DNA of 64,000 nucleotides. Origin: Geofilum rubicundum JCM 15548 (GTDB lineage: Bacteria; Bacteroidota; Bacteroidia; Bacteroidales; Marinilabiliaceae). The translations under genes and the position numbers were made by a program. Under the pieces are notes generated by a model. The model had not been told where the DNA came from and made no database searches. It saw nothing but the letters and a program-made list of their open reading frames with translations. Location: positions 1-64,000 of the forward strand of contig NZ_BAZW01000021.1 in assembly GCF_000974365.1 (NCBI RefSeq), in the 5' to 3' direction. Positions within the stretch are counted from its first letter, which is position 1; every line of letters begins with the position of its first letter. Below, one piece after another: positions 17,958 to 27,045 of this stretch.

Positions 17958-18170
17958 ATGTCAATAGTCCTTATTACTTTTCAAAATGTTCATCTGGTGA
18001 TTAAAGCCGATAAACTGCTGCGGCAACGGCAATTTATTTGTAAAATAGTACCGGTCCCGGAACATATCTCCTCAGAGTGTGGCATGTGTATCGAAACCAA
18101 CATCGCTAACCTGCAACAACTTCAGCAATTGTTGCGCGGCCATAGAATGGAACATACTGTTCACATTTGA
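17958..18170 (+). CDS. DUF3343 putative selenium/sulfur carrier
   Basis: 70-residue protein of the DUF3343 family: a beta-alpha-beta start (VLITFQNVHLVIKADKLL), a P-V-P-E-H-I-S-S-E-C-G-M-C-I motif with two cysteines, and a short C-terminal helix. The S-S-x-C-G-x-C segment is the family's signature and the likely persulfide/perselenide carrier site. It ends the yedF-desulfurase-DUF3343 operon; its stop abuts the stop of the convergent DUF2293 gene. Confidence 0.82.
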   Translation: MSIVLITFQNVHLVIKADKLLRQRQFICKIVPVPEHISSECGMCIETNIANLQQLQQLLRGHRMEHTVHI

Positions 18171-18842
18171 TTAAGCAGGGCGGCCAATTGCTTTTTGAAG
18201 CGGGCAGTTGGCGTCCACAGCTATACCTTGCCGATATTTCCTGAGTAGTGCAACGGAATGCTCGGCCAATAAACGCCGGACCCGCCGCCTTTCTCCTTTA
18301 ATGCGTTTAATGGAGAGTTGATCATAGGCGGTGGTGTTGTGTCGCATCCAGGCAATGACTGCACGTGAAGCCCTTTCTTCTATAGGAATCATGGAAGTAC
18401 GCGCTACGGTGCCACTCCCAATGGGAATGGCATGAGCAGTCACCGCATGGGCGATGCGCTTCTCAATCTCCTTGTGTGTTTCGTGAAAGTTGAGAAATTG
18501 TTGAATCGTCTGAAAAAACTCAGACGCATAAGCGCTTTGTTTTTGGTCACGTCGGGCAAACGCTGAAAGTTGCTTTTTTTTATAAGCTTCCGTCTCACGC
18601 ACTGCTGCCACTTCCTGTTGTGCTTGACGAATGGTTTGGGAAGGCGCCCAAACCCCTTTAGAAATGGTGCGCCTTCCCTTTTTTATTTGGACCCGCCAGT
18701 ATTGACCCTTCGCGGTTATTTTTCGGGTTATCCCGGCATCACCAGCTGGTTGAAAGGCCCAATTGGCAGGCGGGCTTGTTTTTTCTCCGTATTGATTAAT
18801 GAGCGTGCCGTTGGGGCCTGGTGTTACTATGCAAATATCCAT
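18171..18842 (-). CDS. DUF2293-like conserved protein
   Basis: 223 residues, no signal peptide or membrane segment. The C-terminal part (about 145-205) matches DUF2293: IPIEERASRAVIAWMRHNTT, then YDQLSIKRIKGERRRVRRLL. The N-terminal half has P/G-rich loops and a basic segment (YWRVQIKKGRRTISKGVWAP) that could bind nucleic acid; this is inference. It has no evident tie to the rhamnogalacturonan genes upstream on the same strand. Function unknown. Confidence 0.6.
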   Translation of the reverse strand: MDICIVTPGPNGTLINQYGEKTSPPANWAFQPAGDAGITRKITAKGQYWRVQIKKGRRTISKGVWAPSQTIRQAQQEVAAVRETEAYKKKQLSAFARRDQKQSAYASEFFQTIQQFLNFHETHKEIEKRIAHAVTAHAIPIGSGTVARTSMIPIEERASRAVIAWMRHNTTAYDQLSIKRIKGERRRVRRLLAEHSVALLRKYRQGIAVDANCPLQKAIGRPA

Positions 18843-18892
18843 CCGTCTGATTATGCTTAATTTGTTGTATGCGCCATGCAGGTTATATTTGG

Positions 18893-21570
18893 CTACAATT
18901 CTTCCGGAAAATTCTCAATAAAGCGCAATATTTGCAGGGCCGCCAAACCCCATTGGGCCGAATAATTGGTTGATATCCCTTCTGCCTCGCTTACCGGATT
19001 TAAGGAATAAGGTCCTTCCACCACCTTTACTTCCGGAATAGCAAGCGTTTTTTCCGGATTATTTCGGGTAAACTCATTCCAAGCCCTTTCAGCCAGCTTG
19101 TCACTGTTTTTTTTCATGGCGGCATACGCTGTTAATCTCGAGTGCCCCTGCGGAAGACTGCGATTGTTCGATACACTTCCCAATTCCTTTTTCTGCTTGT
19201 TGGGAGAGGCGTTATAGAATTCGCAATATCGAATCCAGGCACTTTCGAAAGCAGGCATATCGATCAAGTCAACCAATTCGCTACAGATTTCGACCAGTCC
19301 GAACACCGCATTCAGGTGCGAAACGCTAATGCCCTTTCTATCAGAAATGTCAAAGGCGCCGCTTTCAACATTCATTCGGCCAGACCCAGTAAAAAAGCCC
19401 TTGGGCTGCGCAGCAATGGTCTCCATGCTATTTACAAGCCGCTGATAGGATTTTTCGTTGCCGGTTCTTTCCCAGTCGGTCAGCCAGGCCGAAGCTATTG
19501 AGCCCCAATCGGTACCAAAACTCAGTCCCACCATGGTCGAGTCAGAAACATCCACATTGGCCCGCTTGCGCATGGGAGGCACATCGTGTAAGGATTTATG
19601 GGCTTCCAGCTGTTCGTCCATTAAATCGCCGATGCGTTCATCGGCCGTTAAGTAATAATAAAAGCGCCGGTTGGCAACGGTGCTGATTCGTAATTGTTTG
19701 GCACTGCACCCCCAATGGAGCACGTTGTGCCGGGAACCCAGCGGGGCAAACGGTCCTATATGGTGCACATCCACCTCACCGGTGTGCCGGGTCATGGCTT
19801 CTGCCATTCTAAAGGCATCAGCCCGGCCCGAATGCAGGAAATAGTACCACAGCCAGATGTCGGTCGCCAATTCTGAATTGTCCCAGGCGTAACCACCCAC
19901 ATCGTATCGCCAGACGTGGCGATCCGGATCATAGGTATGCATCACATCACCGTAATCCCAGAAACCATACCAGTTATGCTGTTTCACTTGTTGCTGGTAA
20001 TAATCAAACAGCCAATTCAGGCGCTCATTGATTTGTGCCTTCACCGGGTGTGGCTCCGTTTCTTGTTGAACCGTCCACAGTCCCCCGAATACACCACTCT
20101 CCTGAATGTGATTCATGTCTGCCATGAGCACCGGTGGTTGTGCCACCGAGGCCGCATAAGAAACGAGGTCCTCTCGGGCTGGTGTTGCACTCACCGCCCA
20201 GAGGTTAATTTCACTGGTTCTGGCAACGCCAATGGGGCGTCCAAAACCGGGTTCATAGTCTTCATAAGTAATCTCCAGTCCTTCCCACTGCGCTTCATAG
20301 GTATCCATACCCATTCCATCATGGTAAAAGCGCAAATCCATTGCCTTGGCGTCTGGCGCCCACAGCCAAAGCGTCACCTCGGCCTGGTCACTGATGGCGT
20401 TGCGGATATCCAGCTGGGCAGGGTATGATTGCCAAAAATTTTGGATGCCGAAGGCCATTCCGCCTGCAGGTGATCCTGCATAGCTACTCCGTTGGAACGT
20501 TCTCCCTGAGCCGGGTTCAGCCATGTATGACCTGTTTGTGTTCTTTTTCGAATTTGAAAAGCATGCGGCGATGATTGAAGCAGGGTGTAATCGCCAAAAG
20601 AGGGTATATAGGGCAGGCCCTTTCTGACCCTTTCCGGAAAGGCTTCGAGTGGCGGCAATTTTTGTCCATCCAATTGAGCCGAAATAATTTCCTGACCCGG
20701 ATCGCGACGCAACCCGGTGAGACCCTGTACCGATTCACCAAATAGACCACCCTCTTCAGCCGTGAAACGAATGTGGCGGTCGTACAATTCTGATGCGTGC
20801 ATGGGCACTTCAAATCTTAAACCGATGCCACTGATAAAATCTTTTTCTTCATCTCCATCATAAATAATGGTGTGCATCAGCCGGATGTTATCGCTACCGG
20901 CATAAAAGTAGAGTCGTACGACAAATGGCAGGAGGGTTTCATTGTTACCGGCTATATGTGTCCCCTCCACCTTAACCACTGCGCGAACCGGTCCGTCCTG
21001 TTCCACTTCAATACCACTTATTTGTCCCTTGAAGGCTGTGGTCACCACAGGCGTCTTCGCATCTGTCTCCGGGGTGTTTTGCCGCAATACCACTAAGTGT
21101 CCGTTATTGGCTGTCTTAACACCATTTTTCAGTATCGATTGAATGATGTTGTTTCCCTGTTTGTTTAACACAGCTTCTATAGAACCAGTGTTTATGGTGA
21201 TGGCATGGTCATCCTCACTCAAGGCAATGGTTTTGGGGCGATCCGCTTGTGTGCCAGCGGCCAGCCTGAGGTTGGCCGACAGGTCTTCACCGGGAGCCAG
21301 CGCAACTGCTGTCCATTTAACAGAGCCGTCCGGCCAAAAGGCCAGAGGCCAGGTCTGTATCGGTAACGCACCATCGTTGTCGCTCAACAAGTTAAAGCTT
21401 TGATGGGGCTGAACAGTGCCTTTGGCCCAGGGTACGCCAAAAGTAGTGCCCGAAAAGCGCTCCGGCATTTGCTTATCCAGCCAATTAACAGCCGTTTCCT
21501 GGGCGTTTAATGACGGGCTGGTCATCAGGTGGGTTAAAAGGATCACTAAAAAAGCACTGGTTGCACGCAT
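18893..21570 (-). pseudogene. Exo-rhamnogalacturonan lyase family (PcRGLX/YetA, PL26-type), frameshifted
   Basis: Secreted polysaccharide lyase-like protein of about 892 residues if repaired. The N-terminal frame (21570-20374) has a signal peptide (to NAQ) and the family opening T-F-G-V-P-W-A-K-G-T, QTWPLAFWPDGSVKWTAVAL, then the beta-sandwich. The C-terminal frame (to 18893) resumes at Y-A-G-S-P-A-G-G-M-A-F-G-I-Q-N-F-W-Q-S-Y-P and runs through the (alpha/alpha)-barrel with YDVGGYAWDN and HNVLHWGCSAKQLR. Adding one T near 20480-20484 turns G-V-A-M-Q into G-V-A-Y-A-G-S and fuses the frames; the span is 3n+2. The protein would release disaccharides from rhamnogalacturonan I chain ends. A DUF6250 lipoprotein gene precedes it by 23 bp. 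Confidence 0.85.
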
Positions 21571-21593
21571 AGCAAAGGGATTTAAATAATGGA

Positions 21594-22298
21594 CTAATCT
21601 AGGGCATAAATATTTATGTAATCGATGTGGTGTCGTGACCAGGTAGAGCGAAAACCAAAATATCCACTGCTTAAGGGTTGAGGGTCTTCATACTCAAAGA
21701 ACAACACATCATCCATCCAGTAGGATATGTGGCCATTGTCAACCTCAATTTTTACCAGATAGGTTTTGTTGGGTTTTAGCAAAAAGTCCGGTTCGTTTTT
21801 TTCCTCAATGATAATCCTTTCACCTTCTCCGTCATATTTTCTGAATCGGGTGGTGCTGTTATAGTTCCCGCCAACACCCACATAGTATTGAGAGATATCG
21901 TCGTATTCTTCAAATTTCCCACTGCGGGTAAATAGATTTTCTTGTTTTGGGTCGGAGGCCATCCAGAATTGGTTTAAATCAGATAAGCGGTCGTTGGCTC
22001 CCTCCTCAACCATTACTGTTCGTTGATATTCAATGATATAGTTGCCTTCTAATTCCTGATTGAGCCAAACCGTGACACCACCTTCAGTATCGGTAATGAG
22101 TTGCCCGTCTTCAACGTAGACACTGGAGTTTGGGGTGGAATCCATTTCGACCACCCAGACTTCAGGATCTAAGCCCTTTGAAAAATCTTCGCTGAAAATC
22201 AACCTGGGTGTTTCTTCATCGTTTGAACGTTTACCAAAAGAACAACTAAAGCTCACCAGGAGGATGATTAAGCTCAGGATGGGGGTTGTGTTTTTCAT
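21594..22298 (-). CDS. DUF6250 lipoprotein (concanavalin-like), pectin-locus type
   Basis: 234-residue lipoprotein with lipobox L-V-S-F-S-C near residue 19. The remainder is a concanavalin/jelly-roll fold of the DUF6250 family: FSKGLDPEVWVVEMDS, GGVTVWLNQEL, NDRLSDLNQFWMASDPK, QYYVGVGGNYNSTTRFRKYDG, and GYFGFRSTWSRHHIDYINIY. Homologues sit in rhamnogalacturonan utilisation loci and may bind or cleave the polymer; this is known association plus inference. It is the first gene of the minus-strand pair with the PL26-type lyase. Confidence 0.8.
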   Translation of the reverse strand: MKNTTPILSLIILLVSFSCSFGKRSNDEETPRLIFSEDFSKGLDPEVWVVEMDSTPNSSVYVEDGQLITDTEGGVTVWLNQELEGNYIIEYQRTVMVEEGANDRLSDLNQFWMASDPKQENLFTRSGKFEEYDDISQYYVGVGGNYNSTTRFRKYDGEGERIIIEEKNEPDFLLKPNKTYLVKIEVDNGHISYWMDDVLFFEYEDPQPLSSGYFGFRSTWSRHHIDYINIYALD

Positions 22299-22571
22299 AG
22301 ATTTTTTATTTATCTGGTTTTTACCAATTTAACTATCTTTGCGGGATTAATGGCAGAGGATTTATTCATAAGAGGTGTAAATATAAACAAAACGAATGAG
22401 ATTTTTTAAGCTTGTTTACACAAGAAGTGCTTTTAGAAGCTTTTTAATTTATTGAGCCACTGCCCCAAGTTTTTGTCTTTGTTTTATTGACTGTTTGGGT
22501 TTCAGTGCCTTGAAAAAACACTCATCATCATCGTGTTGGGCAGCCCCATTCATTTATTCATATGTTGATTC
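22299..22571. other. Divergent intergenic region
   Basis: 273 bp between the DUF6250 gene and dus. TATCTTTG at 22334-22341 on the plus strand matches the -7 consensus and could drive dus through a leader of about 230 nt; no good -33 is seen. No other structure was found. Confidence 0.4.
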
Positions 22572-23521
22572 ATGAGTTGTACCATATTATCATCTCCATT
22601 ACAGGGGTTTACAGATTACAGGTTTAGAAATGCCCATGAAAAATGGATGGGCGGGGTGGATACTTACTATGCGCCTTATATTAGGTTGCAGGGGCATTTA
22701 GACATAAAAAAATCCTATATGAGGGATCTGCTGCCCGTCAACAACAGCGTCCGACAGCTAATCCCCCAGGTGATGACCAATAGTGCCGAGGAATTTCTTT
22801 TTGTGGCCGCTTTTGTTCAGGGGTTAGGATATCAGGAACTTAACTGGAATTTGGGATGTCCCTATCCCATGGTTACCAGACGAGGTCTTGGTTCCGGACT
22901 CTTAAAGCACACGGGCAAAATAGATGACTTATTAAGAAGGGTCTCAGACGAATCAGAGATTACGGTATCTCTTAAATTACGTTTGGGTTATGACGATAGC
23001 CACGAAATTTTGAATTTACTGCCTGTTTTGGAAAAGCATAAAATCAAAAATCTAATTATTCATCCAGATTGGGAAAGCAACTTTATAAAGGAGAAGTCGA
23101 TCTGGATACATTTCAACAATGTATTGAAAATACCAGTCATTCTATCACCTATAATGGCGACATCCACTCAGTAGCCAAATTCAGGGAGCTTAACCTGCGC
23201 TTTCCAGGTATAAATAGTTGGGCGCTTGGGAGAGGGATCATTTCTAACCCTTTTTTAGCGGAGATGATAAAAACGGACAATGAACAATGGCCCGACCATT
23301 GGATAGAATTATTTGGTCATTTTCATGATACGCTTTTCCAACATTATGATGAGGCGCTGTCAGGGACCAAACACATTGTGCTGAAAATGCAAAGTTTCTG
23401 GGAGTACTTTTCGCGCTTATTTTCCAATCCCCATAAGGCCCATAAAATCATTAAAAAGGCCAGGAGTATTTCTGCTTACCATGAAGCGGTCCGTACTATT
23501 TTGGCTGGGGAACGGGTTTGA
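22572..23521 (+). pseudogene. dus: tRNA-dihydrouridine synthase, frameshifted
   Basis: FMN enzyme reducing uridines in tRNA D-loops. Frame 1 (22572-23174) gives SSPLQGFTDYRFRNAHEKW, YYAPYIRL, ELNWNLGCPYPMVTRRGLGS with the catalytic Cys, and TVSLKLRLGYDD. Frame 2 (to 23521) resumes at G-K-Q-L-Y-K-G-E-V-D-L and carries ITYNGDIHSVAKF and WALGRGIISNPFLAEMI. Observed codons give H-P-D-W; with one A added at 23064-23068 (ccaga to ccaaga) they read H-P-R-L-G-K-Q-L-Y-K-G, the family's phosphate-site motif. Span is 3n+2. Repaired length is about 316 residues, normal for DusC-like enzymes. Confidence 0.88.
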
Positions 23522-23534
23522 ATTCCAACCAAAC

Positions 23535-23565
23535 AATTGTGCCGGAACAAACCGTTCCGGCACAA
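23535..23565. terminator. Hairpin between convergent genes
   Basis: ATTGTGCCGGAAC-aaac-cGTTCCGGCACAAT is a 12-13 bp stem between dus and the M16C peptidase gene. T-tracts are weak, but position and strength fit a bidirectional terminator. Confidence 0.75.
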
Positions 23566-23592
23566 TGTAAGGACTTAAATTTTAATTAATTA

Positions 23593-26580
23593 CTAGTTGG
23601 TAACGCTTTTGATTTCCATGAACAGATTTTCGTTGTCCTTAATTTTCTGGTCATTTCCATAGACACATATGACATCCTGAGCCAATACGTCGGCCATCAT
23701 CTCTTCATAACTTCTGATGTCCTCCACTGAAGTGGTGAGCACGGCATGGCGCTCTGCTTCGAGCTTCGCCTTGGTTTGTTTGGTGAAACAGTTATTAATA
23801 GCCATAGAGCCTCTTTGAGAGGCGGTAGTGGGCCGATCCATATTCGAAATGGTGCCAATAATAAAGCGGGTCATTTCTGTGGAATCCACGTCAAATGCTT
23901 TTAAAAATTCAGGAGCTGCATCGAAGTTTTCCAAAGTTTCCGATAAATTCGGGTCGCGGTAAGAAGCAAAAAGCGCATTGCCTGTGGAAGAAATTTGTGC
24001 CCATCCGCCATATGCACCGCCCATCACGCGAATTTTGTTTTGCAAATAGTCGCGCGACAATATCTGATTCAGAACCTGCATTTTGCCATCCCACTCATAT
24101 CCGAGCTTTTTATAGTCATAGCCTTTAACAACATACTGGACCATTGATGAAGAGGTGAGTCCTTCATTTTTGACCTCAAAGTCGAAAGCCCAGGTGTTGG
24201 ACTGGACTTTTTCATTGGGCAGTGTCCCTATGAATTTTTTCAATTCTTGCTGGTAGATTACATAGTTCTCTTCAGAACAGGTGATACCGGCTATGAGGTT
24301 TTGTTTGTTAAAAAGCAGGCTCGCTGTTTGTTGAAGCTTTTCAACAATTTCAGCACCATTCTTGTCGAAATTGTCGGTTAAGTCGGTAATGAAGTTGTAA
24401 TAGGACAGCCCATCGGTTAATTCATTGAACATGCCCCGGTTGGTGTAATAGGAGGTTGTCCGGGTCATGGCATACTTAATACCATTGTTCTTTACTTCCG
24501 ATTCAACCTGAGATTGATGACGGGTGATGACCTCTTTCAGACGTTCCACATCTTCCAACTTTGAATGATTGAGAATTTCTGAGGCAATGTCGAACAGCTG
24601 GCCGGTTTTGTCCTCTGTGGCCTTGGCCGTTACAACAAATTTGGAAAGAAGTTGGTCATCCGAATTGTTTTCAAGATAGGAGCTTAAATAGGTATAGAAT
24701 CCGCCGGTATGGATATTCAGGGCATTGTCCAGCTCCCCAAATGTATAGTTCTCCGTATTTAGCTTTCCGATAAGTTCTGTCATTAACCTTCCGTATGGAA
24801 TCAGCTCCTTTGGCAGGGCATGCATGTCGAAAAACAGGTTGGCATACACTATATTGTTGGTAAAATCATTGTAATGCAATACAGGAACCTCAGAAACGCT
24901 TTTTTCTACTGTTTCATACCATTGTACATCCTCACTCACATCGGAGAGCGCCAACATAGGTATGGTGGCCAATGCTTCCGGAGAATCCTCTTTTTGCTGA
25001 GCTTCTTTAAGTGCTTTGGTATCCGCAATTAGTTGTTCGAGTTCTTCCTGGTTCAGGCTGGACTTGTATTCAGCCAGTTCTTGTGTTGTTTTTTCTGCCA
25101 ACTCATTTTCCAGTCCCGGTTGTGGTTCTAATACCATAAGCAGCGCGTGTGGATTGTCAATAAGGTGCTTCTGAACAATCGATTCCAGTAAACCATTTTT
25201 TATCCCCTCCTTAACAGCGGCCAGAGGTTTTTCAAATTCCAATCCGGCAAAAGGGTTTTCGTCAAAAAGCAGACTGTTTTTCAGGGCAAATAAATACATT
25301 AAACCTTTTTGCGGTGTATTGCCTTCTCGTAATCGAAACTCCATACGGTTAACGATTCCCTCCACCGTTTCGGTGTCAAATCCACTGTCCACTACATGTT
25401 TTAAAGTGTTGAAGAACAGGTCGTCAAATTGTTCCTGATCCTCCAGATTGGCATTCTGAACGGTTACTTGAAAAACATTTTGCATGGTGTTGTCCACCCA
25501 TGCGTAAATATCTTTGCCTATTCCGGCCTCTTGAATGGCCAGGCGCAATGGGGCCGATTCATGGTTAACCAGTGCTTCACTCAGAATGTCCAAAGCCATA
25601 ACCAGTTCCTCATCGGTATTCAGTCCGGCCACAAAATTGTAGCTTAAAAAGGTCTGGTCCTCCGTTTCGGATTCCAAAGGAACACTGTAAGGTTTTACAG
25701 CGGTCTTTTTGGCATCAAAAGGTGCTTGCAAAGGAATCTCAATGACTTTGTCGGAGGTTTCATACGCGTTGAAATAATTTTGATCCAAAAAGCTCAGTTC
25801 CTGATCCAGGTCAGCGTCCCCATACAAAAGCACAAAACTGTTGGAGGGGTGGTAGTAGGTGTTGTGGAACTCTTTAAAATACGCCTGGGTCAGTTTGGGA
25901 ATGGCTGAAGGGTATCCACCTGAGGAAACGCCGTAGGTATTGTCAGGAAACAATAGTTTGTATATCTGATAATCCAATTCCCGCTCAGGGCTTGAATAGG
26001 CACCTTTCATTTCATTATAGACAACGCCTTTATAAACGATATCGCCATCCAGACTATCCAGTTCATAGTGCCAGCCTTCCTGTTTCAGAATGTTGGGATC
26101 GGAATGCAACAAGGGATTGAATACTGCATCCATGTATACATGCATCAGGTTGAAATAATCTTTTTCGTTCATGCTGGCCACCGGATAGGTGGTGAAGTCG
26201 GATCCGGTCATCGCATTTAAAAAGGTATTTAAAGAACCTTTCAGAAGTTGGTCGAAGGGACTTTTAACGGGGAAGTTTTTGGAACCGTTTAAAACGGAAT
26301 GTTCCATGATATGGGGTGTGCCGTAATCATCGGCCGGTGTTGTTTTGAAGGAAACAGAGAATAGTTTGTTGGCGTCATCGGCCGCAATTTTCATGAGTCG
26401 TGCCCCACTTTTCTCATGAACGAAATAGAGGCAGTTGGCATTGACTTCTTCCACAAATCTGTTCTCAATTAATTGGAAGCCATGGTAAACTTCTCCTTCC
26501 TGGTAAGAAGCACTTTTAGTACAAGCCCCCAAGAGGGCCATGATGACAATAGTCATTAATGGTAAGGCAATGTGTTTCAT
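23593..26580 (-). CDS. M16C-type (presequence protease-like) zinc peptidase, lipoprotein
   Basis: 995-residue lipoprotein; lipobox L-L-G-A-C at residue 20. The inverted zinc motif is TPHIMEHSVLNGS (H90-x-x-E93-H94), with the distal glutamate in VVYNEMKGAYSSPE near residue 170. The four-domain clamshell of M16C (PreP/Cym1) follows, including a coiled linker around residues 510-535 and the C-terminal arginine/tyrosine region R-V-M-G-G-A-Y-G-G. Such enzymes degrade unstructured peptides up to about 65 residues; here in the periplasm or at the outer membrane. Length is normal for the family. Single gene. Confidence 0.92.
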   Translation of the reverse strand: MKHIALPLMTIVIMALLGACTKSASYQEGEVYHGFQLIENRFVEEVNANCLYFVHEKSGARLMKIAADDANKLFSVSFKTTPADDYGTPHIMEHSVLNGSKNFPVKSPFDQLLKGSLNTFLNAMTGSDFTTYPVASMNEKDYFNLMHVYMDAVFNPLLHSDPNILKQEGWHYELDSLDGDIVYKGVVYNEMKGAYSSPERELDYQIYKLLFPDNTYGVSSGGYPSAIPKLTQAYFKEFHNTYYHPSNSFVLLYGDADLDQELSFLDQNYFNAYETSDKVIEIPLQAPFDAKKTAVKPYSVPLESETEDQTFLSYNFVAGLNTDEELVMALDILSEALVNHESAPLRLAIQEAGIGKDIYAWVDNTMQNVFQVTVQNANLEDQEQFDDLFFNTLKHVVDSGFDTETVEGIVNRMEFRLREGNTPQKGLMYLFALKNSLLFDENPFAGLEFEKPLAAVKEGIKNGLLESIVQKHLIDNPHALLMVLEPQPGLENELAEKTTQELAEYKSSLNQEELEQLIADTKALKEAQQKEDSPEALATIPMLALSDVSEDVQWYETVEKSVSEVPVLHYNDFTNNIVYANLFFDMHALPKELIPYGRLMTELIGKLNTENYTFGELDNALNIHTGGFYTYLSSYLENNSDDQLLSKFVVTAKATEDKTGQLFDIASEILNHSKLEDVERLKEVITRHQSQVESEVKNNGIKYAMTRTTSYYTNRGMFNELTDGLSYYNFITDLTDNFDKNGAEIVEKLQQTASLLFNKQNLIAGITCSEENYVIYQQELKKFIGTLPNEKVQSNTWAFDFEVKNEGLTSSSMVQYVVKGYDYKKLGYEWDGKMQVLNQILSRDYLQNKIRVMGGAYGGWAQISSTGNALFASYRDPNLSETLENFDAAPEFLKAFDVDSTEMTRFIIGTISNMDRPTTASQRGSMAINNCFTKQTKAKLEAERHAVLTTSVEDIRSYEEMMADVLAQDVICVYGNDQKIKDNENLFMEIKSVTN

Positions 26581-27045
26581 TTTTTAAGGTTTAAAGTGAA
26601 GATTCAGGAGCAAAATCAGCAGGTGTGTGAATATATGACTTCTTTGCTCAATCATTCAATAAATTTACCATAAAAATTGATAGGAGAATTTTTTTTGGTG
26701 ATTTATTTTTAAGAAAGAGAATTTTTGAAGGATGATAGTCTTTGAAATTACATATTGATATTCAGAAGTTTACGAAAATTGTGTTTTAAAACAGGTTTGA
26801 ATGATTCGCACTTTTTTACAGATTCTTCTGTTAGGTTTTTTTAACATTTCAAATAAAAGTCGAAATTACTTTTTTGGTTTTAGTCGATTTTATGATGGTT
26901 ATTCGTCGAAAAAGTGACAATGATAGCGGTCGGTCCTGTTTAAATTTGTAACAATAGTTGTATAAGCGTTAATTGTAAGTAGTGCTTAGATGAATGTGCT
27001 TGTTGATTGGTGAAAGTAGACATCTTGAATAGGTGAATAATTATA
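26581..27045. other. Long AT-rich intergenic region upstream of the secreted glycosidase
   Basis: 465 bp with no supported ORF. It holds the upstream region of two divergent genes. The only element I can name is the -7 match at 26941-26948. Confidence 0.5.
26941..26948 (+). promoter_or_regulatory. -7 element upstream of the secreted glycosidase gene
   Basis: TAAATTTG fits TAnnTTTG, with transcription predicted to start near 26955 and a leader of about 90 nt. No clear -33 TTG at the right distance, so an activator may be needed. Confidence 0.4.

Noticed and set aside
20374-20524. Two independent overlapping lyase genes
   Set aside because: Each half lacks parts of one known protein and a single added base fuses them at a conserved motif.
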